Assembly (NCBI RefSeq): GCF_000331105.1
Contig: NC_020054.1
Location: 2,140,813 to 2,204,812, forward strand
DNA length: 64,000 nucleotides
From: Fibrella aestuarina BUZ 2
GTDB taxonomy: Bacteria; Bacteroidota; Bacteroidia; Cytophagales; Spirosomataceae
Direction: 5' to 3'
The notes beneath the pieces are model-generated. The model was given only the letters and a program-made list of their open reading frames with translations. It made no database searches and had not been told where the DNA came from. Shown piece after piece: positions 1-7,414 of this stretch. The first letter of the stretch is position 1. Every line of letters starts with the position of its first letter. The position numbers and the translations under genes were made by a program.

Positions 1-35
1 TCCCACTCAGCGCTGAGTGGGACTTTCCTTTTTGT
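1..35. terminator. Palindromic hairpin with T tract
   Basis: A perfect 22-bp palindrome with 11-nt arms at positions 1-22 is followed by a T-rich tract. It looks like an intrinsic terminator for a gene lying to the left of the window and read rightward. Confidence 0.6.
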
Positions 36-101
36 ATATTGGTAGCTGTTTTGGTGAATAATAAATTCACTAAATGCTTCTATCCTAATCTACTCATAAT
101 C

Positions 102-767
102 ATGTACACGTATCCCGTCCGCGTCCTGCTGGTGGATGATCACCCCATTGTGCAGAGCGGGCTCAGTTATGAACTTGGCCGCTCTGCTGGCTTACAAATC
201 GTTTGCGCAACACAGACCGTAGATGAATCACTGACGCAGCTTCGACAGGATGCTGTCGATGTCGTGCTCTCGGACCTCTATCTGGGCGATACAACTACGG
301 GCATCCAATTGATGCTACAACTGCGTGAACTGGGCATCTCCTTACCGGTGCTAATCATGAGCTCCGATGAAAAACCCGCTACAATCAGGCAGGTATTGGG
401 GGCTGGGGCTGCGGGTTTTTTGAGCAAGCGTAGCACCCCTGCTGACTTTGAACAGGCTATTCGCTGGGCTGCTAATGTCGATCGCCTGCCCGATCCGTAC
501 ATTGCTCCCCACGACCTACGGCTGCGCATGCATCAGCTCACGACGCCCCCACGCCCCCAGCAAGCTACGCAGTTGCAGCCGCTAACCCGGAAGGAGGTGG
601 AAACGCTACGGGCTTTTGGCCAGGGGCTCGAACCGAAGGAGATCGCTCATGAGCGGCGGGTGGCCGTAACCACCGTCTATTCTCAGCTTAACATGGCTCG
701 CGAAAAGCTTCAGATTCATCACGATGTAGAGTTACGCAATTTTGCCATTCGTCATTTGCTTGAATAA
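102..767 (+). CDS. LuxR/NarL-family response regulator
   Basis: This 221-residue protein is a cytoplasmic two-component response regulator that would bind DNA once phosphorylated. The receiver domain (about residues 5-122) opens with VLLVDDHP, holding the acidic pair, and carries the phospho-acceptor Asp in LSDLYLGD. The LuxR-type helix-turn-helix occupies about residues 155-220 (LTRKEVETLRAF, then KEIAHERRVAVTTVYSQL). I chose the ATG at 102 because the upstream in-frame extension is not conserved-looking and the receiver domain starts directly after it. The gene converges on a DISM histidine kinase 20 bp away, which is a plausible but unproven partner. Family assignment is firm; target genes are unknown. 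Confidence 0.9.
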   Translation: MYTYPVRVLLVDDHPIVQSGLSYELGRSAGLQIVCATQTVDESLTQLRQDAVDVVLSDLYLGDTTTGIQLMLQLRELGISLPVLIMSSDEKPATIRQVLGAGAAGFLSKRSTPADFEQAIRWAANVDRLPDPYIAPHDLRLRMHQLTTPPRPQQATQLQPLTRKEVETLRAFGQGLEPKEIAHERRVAVTTVYSQLNMAREKLQIHHDVELRNFAIRHLLE

Positions 768-786
768 GCCTGTACATCAATCTGGG

Positions 787-2727
787 TCATGACTGTCTTT
801 CACTGTCCGGCCCGACAGGCAACTCAACGACGACCCGAGTGCCGCCGCCCGCTAGCAAACCGATCTGAAATTGACCCATAGCCTGCTCGACCCGCCGCCG
901 AATAGTGGAGAAAGCACGGCTGTCGGTTAGTTTAGTTTTAGCCACTCCGATGCCGTTATCCTCCATCTTAAGCAGTACGAGCGTCGACGTAGGGCAACGT
1001 ACCTGAAGGCTGGCCTGCGAAGCCTGTGCATGCCGCAACACGTTCTGTAGCAGCTCAAAAGCAATGTTGTAGAGGGCAAACTGGGTGTTAGGTGGTAATA
1101 GTTGAGCTTTAGGATCTACATAGAGCCCGAAGGATGTGGTCGATACCAGATTGAGTTCGTCAATAAATGATGTAAGCGCAGGAGCCAATCCGCCCTGGCG
1201 GCTAAACTCGTCGGGCATCAGATTGTGGGCAATTAACCGAAATCGTTGATGTGCCTGTAGCAACAGGTGTTGAACAGACTGAATATCATCGGTTGAGATC
1301 GCCGGTTGCCGGCTCAGCCCATCGAGCCGAAGTTGCAGGCTGAACAACATGCTGCCAAGGTTATCGTGGAGGTTGTCGGCCACAGTGCGACGCTCATCGA
1401 TACGGGCCAGGAGGCGAGCTTCAGTCTCCTGGCGTTCCCGTTGCTGGCGTTCCTGTTGGTTAAGTAATGCCGCTTCTCGTTGCTGTGCCTGCGCAACGCG
1501 CCGTTCATGCCGTTCGCGTCGCGACTGCGCAGCAATGCCCAGCGTGAAACAACTGATTTCAAGCATGGTGCCGCCACTCAGTGCCATGGCGCTTAGGTTG
1601 CTGCTCATGGCTGTCAGTAAGCCAGAGCGGCTTAAAACAAGCAGTAGGCCACCCGATAGCAAAGCCCCCGTACCAACTACATAGTAGATAGCCCAACGCT
1701 GCCCTTGCCAGACAACATAGCAGCCCAACGCAAACATGGTCAACATAATGGGTGTACCCTGATAAACTAGCAGCGCCGCTCTTGGTACCCACCAGTCGGG
1801 GAGAGACAAGGCAAATAGCGTGATATTCAGCAGGCCTAACCCGATAAACACCCGATGCCAAATGGGGGCCGTCTGGCGAAGGGCAAACAGTTGATTGAAA
1901 AAATAGAGGTAAGCAAAAATCCACAGCGTGAAAAAAAGATTGATGCCATGGGAGAGCAGCCAAGGACGCTCAGGCCACAGATAGCGCATGCCCAGCCCTA
2001 CTCCCCGGCTTGTCTCATAAAGCAGGTAACTGGCTACCATAAGCCCTACCAATAAATAGCGGCGTTCGCGGGTGAAGCCATATAGCAGCAAATGAAGTAG
2101 CAGTGCCAGCAGTGCAAAGCCCGAGTAGATGCCCCAGCCGTAATGAAGCAGGATCGTATAAGTATCGAAAGCAGCCTCGCGCCAGATCGTCAGGGGCAGG
2201 TATTGCAGCCCCATCTCGTTGCGGCTATGGACGTAGAGGGTGAGTGTCTGACCCGGACGTACCGGCATGGTAAACACGAAATGGGGATGAGGTACCTCCC
2301 GACGATCGCCCAGACTGCACGAGGTAGACCGATGCGTTTCCAACACTCGCCCTGTGCTGTCAAGAACAAATAGGTCTACAGAGGTAGCTATCGGAAATGC
2401 ATTCTCTAAAAAGAGGATTTCACCCGGTTTTTGATTGGGACCCACCACGCGGATACGTACCCGTAACCAATAATCGTCGAGGGTGTAGCCCGCGTTAGGA
2501 TACTGCGTATTCACGAGCCGAAAACGCGGACTCACGGCCGGGCTGATTACGTCGTGTAACGTCAGGCGGCGAGAAGAGTCGGCCAGCCACTCGGCCCAAA
2601 GTCCTGTCTCAACGTGCATCTGGCTGCTGTCGATGACCAACACTGGTTGAGCCGTCAGACGATGGGTCCATAACCCGCTGATGAACAGTAGGAACAGGCC
2701 CTTCCAGAAGGTAAATGACGACGGCAT
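787..2727 (-). CDS. 7TMR-DISM sensor histidine kinase
   Basis: This is a membrane sensor kinase of about 646 residues. After a signal peptide ending near RLTAQP comes an extracellular beta-sandwich of 7TMR-DISM type (about residues 25-190), then seven hydrophobic segments (about 195-400), a coiled coil rich in Gln, Arg and Glu, and a HisKA_3 dimerisation domain with the phospho-acceptor His in NLHDNLGS. The HATPase domain shows an N-box (NVLRHAQ) and a G1 box (DNGIGV). DISM domains are thought to bind carbohydrates or other small ligands. Alternative in-frame ATGs lie at 2754 and 2790; I prefer 2727 because it gives a clean signal peptide. The likely partner is the convergent LuxR-type regulator at 102-767. 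Confidence 0.88.
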   Translation of the reverse strand: MPSSFTFWKGLFLLFISGLWTHRLTAQPVLVIDSSQMHVETGLWAEWLADSSRRLTLHDVISPAVSPRFRLVNTQYPNAGYTLDDYWLRVRIRVVGPNQKPGEILFLENAFPIATSVDLFVLDSTGRVLETHRSTSCSLGDRREVPHPHFVFTMPVRPGQTLTLYVHSRNEMGLQYLPLTIWREAAFDTYTILLHYGWGIYSGFALLALLLHLLLYGFTRERRYLLVGLMVASYLLYETSRGVGLGMRYLWPERPWLLSHGINLFFTLWIFAYLYFFNQLFALRQTAPIWHRVFIGLGLLNITLFALSLPDWWVPRAALLVYQGTPIMLTMFALGCYVVWQGQRWAIYYVVGTGALLSGGLLLVLSRSGLLTAMSSNLSAMALSGGTMLEISCFTLGIAAQSRRERHERRVAQAQQREAALLNQQERQQRERQETEARLLARIDERRTVADNLHDNLGSMLFSLQLRLDGLSRQPAISTDDIQSVQHLLLQAHQRFRLIAHNLMPDEFSRQGGLAPALTSFIDELNLVSTTSFGLYVDPKAQLLPPNTQFALYNIAFELLQNVLRHAQASQASLQVRCPTSTLVLLKMEDNGIGVAKTKLTDSRAFSTIRRRVEQAMGQFQIGLLAGGGTRVVVELPVGPDSERQS

Positions 2728-2797
2728 GGTGTGTGTGGCTAGGAGTGCAAACATAGGGCGCAGACTTACCCGAACCGCCGCAAAAGTCACTTAGTGT

Positions 2798-2844
2798 ATC
2801 GTAATTATTACGATTTTTTGGTAACCATCTGGTGTGAACCTTTG
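2798..2844 (+). promoter_or_regulatory. Palindromic operator candidate and promoter-like boxes
   Basis: Positions 2798-2814 read ATCGTAATTATTACGAT, with perfect 8-bp arms around one base. A TTG at 2818-2820 and AACCTTTG at 2837-2844 resemble the Bacteroidota -33 and -7 boxes (TTG, TAnnTTTG), with one mismatch and a 16-nt spacer. The site lies between the divergent kinase gene and the outer-membrane protein gene at 2876. The regulatory role is inferred from position and symmetry only. Confidence 0.4.
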
Positions 2845-2875
2845 AAGCGTTGTTAAACCGCTTCTATCTCATACC

Positions 2876-3412
2876 ATGAAAAAAATAGTGTGTCTTACCG
2901 CCAGCTTGTTGGCGGCCCTGACGGGCTTTGCCCAGTCTGAAAACTACCGCGCTTTCAAGGTCGACATCACCACCGGCTACTCGAAATCAAGCCAGAGCGG
3001 AACCGGTAACAACGGAGGTATCAATTTCTCGATCGAGCCTAAGTACAACATCACCGACAACATTGCGGTGGGCGTGAAGGTAGAAGGCGCCGTGCTGGCG
3101 TCTGCCGAAAGCAGCGGGATCACAGCCCTGGCCATCGTGCGGGCTACTCAACTCACGGGTGAATATTATGTTGGCGAAAGCACCGTGCGGCCCTACGTTG
3201 GTCTTGGCCTGGGGCTTTACAAGGGCTACCTGTATCTGTCGGATAGCGACGAGTCGGAGCTGATCGCTGGCGAGACCAGTCAATTCGGTATTGCCCCACG
3301 GGCAGGTTTACAAATCGGGCACTTCCGGCTGGGGCTCGAATACAACCTTGTAAAAGACAGTAACTACTTCTCGTTAAAGATCGGCACAACTATCGGCGGC
3401 GGGCGCAAATAA
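2876..3412 (+). CDS. Outer-membrane beta-barrel protein
   Basis: This is a 178-residue exported protein. A signal peptide (MKKIVCLTASLLAALTGFAQ) is followed by alternating amphipathic strands such as FSIEPKYNITDNIAVGVKVEG and a glycine-rich barrel signature (RPYVGLGLGLYKGY, APRAGLQIGHFRLGLEYN). This fits a small eight-stranded barrel of the OmpA/OmpW-like or porin-family type. It is followed 55 bp later by a second small barrel, so the two may be co-transcribed. The palindrome upstream may control it. No substrate or pore specificity can be read from the sequence. Confidence 0.75.
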   Translation: MKKIVCLTASLLAALTGFAQSENYRAFKVDITTGYSKSSQSGTGNNGGINFSIEPKYNITDNIAVGVKVEGAVLASAESSGITALAIVRATQLTGEYYVGESTVRPYVGLGLGLYKGYLYLSDSDESELIAGETSQFGIAPRAGLQIGHFRLGLEYNLVKDSNYFSLKIGTTIGGGRK

Positions 3413-3467
3413 CGTATCTGGCCTGCGGTACTGTGCGTTTACAAGACCCTGATAACTACCTGATTTC

Positions 3468-4046
3468 ATGAAAACGATACTACTCTCTTTTGTGCTCCTA
3501 ATAAGCATGAGCACGCTGACGCATGCCCAAATTTCCAAACGCTTTGGGATAGTCGGTGGACTCCACTCGGCGTCGATCCGGTCCACGGGACTGGATAGTA
3601 AGTTCGGCTTCCATATTGGCGGGGTGGCTGAGCTCGCCATCAACGATAATGTCTTGATCCGCCCCCAACTGCTTTATAGCACCAAAGGGGCCAGCGTGAG
3701 CGCAGGTGGGCTCACCTACTCGATCAACCTGTCATACATCGAGATCCCTATCCATGCTGTGTACAAGGCCGAGGTTGGAACGGGTAAGCTCTTCGGCGGA
3801 CTAGGGCCCTACATCGGTATTCTGGCTGGTGCCCGTGATTCCGATGGGGATGAAGTCGACGGCCTGAAAACAGTGGACGCGGGCCTTAGCTTGCTGGGTG
3901 GGTACGAACTGACTGAGCAAAAAATCAGCGTCAACCTGTTCTACAACACGGGCTTCACCAACATCGCTACCAATGCCCCCCGCACGGGCTCAAGCAACAC
4001 CAACAGCACATTCGGCTTATCAGTCGCTTACTTCTTCGGTGAGTAA
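3468..4046 (+). CDS. Outer-membrane beta-barrel protein (PorT-like fold)
   Basis: This 192-residue exported barrel protein has a signal peptide ending in THAQ. The body, with FGIVGGLHSASIR, FHIGGVAELAINDNVLIRP, GGLGPYIGILAGAR and a final aromatic strand LSVAYFFGE, matches the beta-barrel family often annotated as PorT-family in Bacteroidota. The terminal aromatic residue pattern is typical of outer-membrane insertion signals. It sits directly behind another barrel gene and ahead of a propeller protein. It is not the type IX PorT itself as far as I can judge; the family name is only a fold label here. Confidence 0.75.
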   Translation: MKTILLSFVLLISMSTLTHAQISKRFGIVGGLHSASIRSTGLDSKFGFHIGGVAELAINDNVLIRPQLLYSTKGASVSAGGLTYSINLSYIEIPIHAVYKAEVGTGKLFGGLGPYIGILAGARDSDGDEVDGLKTVDAGLSLLGGYELTEQKISVNLFYNTGFTNIATNAPRTGSSNTNSTFGLSVAYFFGE

Positions 4047-4167
4047 CCTCCTCTTAATCAGTCGTATTCTGATAATTCTGTGAAGCATCCAGCGCCATCT
4101 GCACCGATCAGGTGGCACTGTTTTTCTTCTGAAAAAATGGCAATAGAGTCTTAATCAATCGAATCAG

Positions 4168-5115
4168 ATGATGAAAATTTACACGTACAGCCTGCTCTTT
4201 TCCTGCCTGGCGACCGCTGCATTAGCCCAGAAAGGGCCGGTGGCCCCATCGGCAACGGGTAACGCCGAAGGCCTCATTCGCGAAACCGTCGATGCGGGTC
4301 AGGAATTTTACCCGCGCGTAAGCCCAGATGGCAAATCGCTGCTCTACAACAGTCTGGAAAAGACAACGTATTTCACGGTTTCAGAGACGGGCAGTCTGAC
4401 GACCAAAACCGACAAGAAATTCAGAATTATTAAAAAGGAGATTGGATCGCCGGTGACAAACCCGCTTGTGGTTGATGCCGCCTATCCAACCTGGCTGCCT
4501 GATGGATCAGGTATTATTTTTTCCTACATCAAGCCCATGCGCCCCGTCATTGCGCGGTCGAATGGGGCCGGGGTTGGCCTGAACTATATCTCGCAGGGCG
4601 AAATGGGCGAAGATGATGCTGAGCCGGTCATCAACCGCGACATGAGCCAGATCTTCTTCACCACCTTCATGGGCAAGAGCCGGATGATCTGCTCGATGGA
4701 TGCCAAAGGTGGCAACTTCACCGTCCTGACGGAAGGCGGGCACCTGGCGCTGAATCCCAATGATAACACGAAGATCATTTACAACGGCCGTGTGGGTAAG
4801 GTGGTACAGGTGTTTACGCTCGATTTGAAGACGGGCCAGAAAGCTCAACTCACCCAGGGCGATTACAACAATAAAGACGGGGCCTTTTCGCGGGATGGTA
4901 AGTACATCGCGTTTGTGAGCAATCGCGAAAATCCGAAGAAGAAGAACCATCACCTGTATATGATGAAGGCCGATGGGACTGAGTTGGTGCAGCTTACTCA
5001 GGGCGACACAGACGAGGGCGACCCCACGTTTGGCCCGGATGGTACGATCTACTTCTACTCCAACGCCGATCGGAACTACAACATCTGGAAGGTAAAGCCC
5101 CGCTCAACGCGCTAA
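4168..5115 (+). CDS. TolB-like beta-propeller exported protein
   Basis: This 315-residue protein has a signal peptide (MMKIYTYSLLFSCLATAALAQ) followed by PD40/WD40-like propeller blades: FYPRVSPDGKSLLYNS, YPTWLPDGSGIIFSY, GAFSRDGKYIAFVSN and DPTFGPDGTIYFYSN. The repeated aromatic-(x)-PDG-x-x-(I/L) core is the PD40 hallmark. Such proteins act in the periplasm or at the outer membrane in protein-protein contacts, or as the sensing half of larger proteins. No peptidase domain is present, so this is a stand-alone propeller. It lies 36 bp ahead of a lipoprotein gene, probably in one transcript. Confidence 0.8.
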   Translation: MMKIYTYSLLFSCLATAALAQKGPVAPSATGNAEGLIRETVDAGQEFYPRVSPDGKSLLYNSLEKTTYFTVSETGSLTTKTDKKFRIIKKEIGSPVTNPLVVDAAYPTWLPDGSGIIFSYIKPMRPVIARSNGAGVGLNYISQGEMGEDDAEPVINRDMSQIFFTTFMGKSRMICSMDAKGGNFTVLTEGGHLALNPNDNTKIIYNGRVGKVVQVFTLDLKTGQKAQLTQGDYNNKDGAFSRDGKYIAFVSNRENPKKKNHHLYMMKADGTELVQLTQGDTDEGDPTFGPDGTIYFYSNADRNYNIWKVKPRSTR

Positions 5116-5151
5116 CTGACGCTACTAGTAGCCTATAACTACCCGCTAATT

Positions 5152-6033
5152 ATGCAAACTCTCTCCACCTTCGGCAGTACCAATCGCTTCTGGGTGATAC
5201 TATTCGCCATCTCGCTGGCCCTGCTGGCGGGCAGCTGTAAAAAGCCCGCCGACGTTTTGCCTGCCGAGATCGACCCGGCCAACGCATCCTTGTTGAGTCA
5301 GGTACTCATCATGCCTTCAGGAACGCAGACCCAGGCGGGCGACGCCCCTTCCCCAACAACTAGTAGCGGTACGCCCGTCGTGAACTCGCCCTACACCACG
5401 GTGATCTCATCCAACGGTAGTACGGCACCACTCACTTACACCTATCAGAACGTGAGTGGCAATTTGGCCGGTTGTTACGTACAGGTCGTGGGCGCCGATC
5501 GGTACTTCCGCATTCCCTACGGCAGTAATTCATCGGCCAGCGGTCGGTTGTCGTTGCCGGTAGGTATTCCGACCAACGTATTGGATGGCCAATTCACGCT
5601 GGCATTCTGTGTGTACGACGCAAATGGCCGGGTAAGTGCCCCGGTAACGGTAACTATCAACGTGCTACGTCTGGGCACTGGTGCCATTCAGGTGAGCTTG
5701 TCGTGGGATGACGACACCGATCAGGATTTATACGTAACGGACCCGGCCAATGAGATCATCTCGTATAGGAATACGTCGTCGTCATCGGGTGGGGCGCTTG
5801 ATCGGGATGATACAAGCGGCTACGGTCCCGAGAATATTTTCTGGACCCAAAATGCGCCTGACGGCAGGTATCAGGTTCGAGTAAATGCCTACAGGGCCGC
5901 CACACAAACTAACTTCTACGTGACGGTTAGCTACCCCGGTGGGTCGAAGTCATTTACGGGTAATACCTCGTTCAACGTCCGAACGGTCAACGTGACCACG
6001 TTTACCAAGAGCGGTAGCACTATTACGTTTTAG
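5152..6033 (+). CDS. Lipoprotein with YfaP/DUF2135-like C-terminal domain
   Basis: This is a 293-residue lipoprotein. The N-terminal hydrophobic stretch ends in the lipobox LLAGSC, so Cys30 would be lipidated. A Thr/Ser-rich linker precedes an immunoglobulin-like middle part. The last third (about residues 178-265) has SWDDDTDQDLYVTDP and DGRYQVRVNAY, the pattern of the YfaP/DUF2135 domain, which resembles pre-peptidase or carbohydrate-binding sandwiches. It is probably surface or periplasmic. It follows the propeller gene by 36 bp on the same strand. Its function is unknown. Confidence 0.7.
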   Translation: MQTLSTFGSTNRFWVILFAISLALLAGSCKKPADVLPAEIDPANASLLSQVLIMPSGTQTQAGDAPSPTTSSGTPVVNSPYTTVISSNGSTAPLTYTYQNVSGNLAGCYVQVVGADRYFRIPYGSNSSASGRLSLPVGIPTNVLDGQFTLAFCVYDANGRVSAPVTVTINVLRLGTGAIQVSLSWDDDTDQDLYVTDPANEIISYRNTSSSSGGALDRDDTSGYGPENIFWTQNAPDGRYQVRVNAYRAATQTNFYVTVSYPGGSKSFTGNTSFNVRTVNVTTFTKSGSTITF

Positions 6034-6110
6034 GCTGTCGACGCTGCGGAAGCGGGTAAGTACCGTGTAAGGGGGCTTGAGCTGTCAGGGCTTGGCTCCC
6101 TTAAAACGGA

Positions 6111-6890
6111 TCACAGCGTCAGCTCGTTGATCCGGTCGGGCTCCATCACGAAGGTATTGATGTCGACGAACCCGCGAATACCACGTACCCAGCCGTTTTT
6201 GTTATGCTGCCAGATGTACAGCTTATCGGCGTCATAGCGATTCAGGTCCGACTTGGAGTAATCGGCAATCCAGAGCGGATACACGTCGAAATGCTCTTTG
6301 ATGAAGCGCTTATACAGGGTTGCGTTGGTGTAGATGATGGGCCGGATGTTGTATTCGGCTTCGATCGCATCCAGAAAAACCTGTAGGTCGGCGATGATCT
6401 TATCGTCAGGTACGTTGTTGGTCACTTCAAAATCGAGCACGGGCGCCAGATCGCCGGGTTTTAGCGAAACTCGTTTGATGAAGTTGTTGGCCTGTTTGAT
6501 GGGGTCGCGGGTGGGGTGGTAGAAGTGATAAGCCCCCCGCTGCAATCCCACGCGCTTGGCTTCTTTCCAGTTTTTGGCAAAGGTGGGGTCGCCCAGCGTA
6601 GCGCCTTCGGTGGCTTTGATAAACACAAACTGAAGGCGAACACCGCCCGTGTTCATGGCGGCGACCCGGTCCCAATTGATGCGGCTGTTGTGCCGCGACA
6701 CATCCAGCCCATGCACGGTGTAGCGCGTCGGGAATTTGATGCCGTAGGCCTCCACGAACTGCCATTGCATGGTATCGGCCGGCCGCGTGAGTCGCCAGAT
6801 AAGCAGCCCGCTCACCAACAGCCCCAAACCAAGCCAGATAACGCGTTTGTAGTGATGGTAGATAAAGCGGAATAACGTGGATACCTTCAT
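6111..6890 (-). CDS. GH25 lysozyme (N,O-diacetylmuramidase), membrane-anchored
   Basis: This 259-residue protein would cleave the beta-1,4 bond between N-acetylmuramic acid and N-acetylglucosamine in peptidoglycan. An N-terminal transmembrane helix (about residues 15-33, VIWLGLGLLVSGLLIW) anchors it. The GH25 barrel follows, with the strand-end acids in HGLDVSRHN, the catalytic region VLDFEV, and IADYS. The length is typical of a single-domain GH25 enzyme. It stands alone, between a convergent lipoprotein gene and a small membrane protein read in the same direction. No phage genes surround it, so a housekeeping cell-wall role is more likely than lysis. Confidence 0.88.
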   Translation of the reverse strand: MKVSTLFRFIYHHYKRVIWLGLGLLVSGLLIWRLTRPADTMQWQFVEAYGIKFPTRYTVHGLDVSRHNSRINWDRVAAMNTGGVRLQFVFIKATEGATLGDPTFAKNWKEAKRVGLQRGAYHFYHPTRDPIKQANNFIKRVSLKPGDLAPVLDFEVTNNVPDDKIIADLQVFLDAIEAEYNIRPIIYTNATLYKRFIKEHFDVYPLWIADYSKSDLNRYDADKLYIWQHNKNGWVRGIRGFVDINTFVMEPDRINELTL

Positions 6891-7044
6891 GCGGGGGATA
6901 CTGGTCGGGCTTGAGGCGTCGAACTACCGGCGCGTCGGGCCTTACAAACATACGAAAAGCAACGGGCGCGGAGCGAAGGCCGGTGGGTAGTTGGCTACCC
7001 CGTGACCTTCACTCCGCGCCCGTTATACGTTGGGCCCGCTGTGG

Positions 7045-7284
7045 CTAGTCTGACCCTTCCAGTTTCACGACCTTGTTATACAGGCCCAGAATCAGGATGG
7101 GAGCCGCCCACTGACCAATCAGCAGCGCCTCATGACGTTTGCCGTTGGCGAAGCAGGCCGCCGCCGTTGCGAGTGCGCCCAGACCACCCCACAGAAAAAC
7201 ATCGGAGGGGAGCTTGGCGGTTTGCTGTTCGATAGCCTCCGCTACGGGGCCTTCATCGTGCTTGGGATTCAGGTTCTTTGGCAT
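7045..7284 (-). CDS. Small membrane protein, unknown function
   Basis: This 79-residue protein has a charged N-terminus (MPKNLNPKHDEGPV) and two hydrophobic segments, about residues 28-46 (VFLWGGLGALATAAACFA) and 55-70 (LLIGQWAAPILILGLYN). Codon use and G+C match the neighbours, and the reading frame is clean, so I treat it as real. I do not recognise a named family. Confidence 0.55.
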   Translation of the reverse strand: MPKNLNPKHDEGPVAEAIEQQTAKLPSDVFLWGGLGALATAAACFANGKRHEALLIGQWAAPILILGLYNKVVKLEGSD

Positions 7285-7414
7285 GACGTTGAGAAATTAG
7301 TGTACGTCTGCCTAACAGGGTGTGCTGGCAAATGTTTGAAAAACTACATGATCTATAGTCTAAAATTACTTTTCTATGGCCAACTCAGAATTACCCTCCC
7401 GCTGCCTTAATCCG

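Noticed and set aside
6111..6890. GH25 lysozyme as evidence of a prophage
   Set aside because: No holin, capsid, tail or integrase genes are near, and the protein has its own membrane anchor. A housekeeping cell-wall role fits better.
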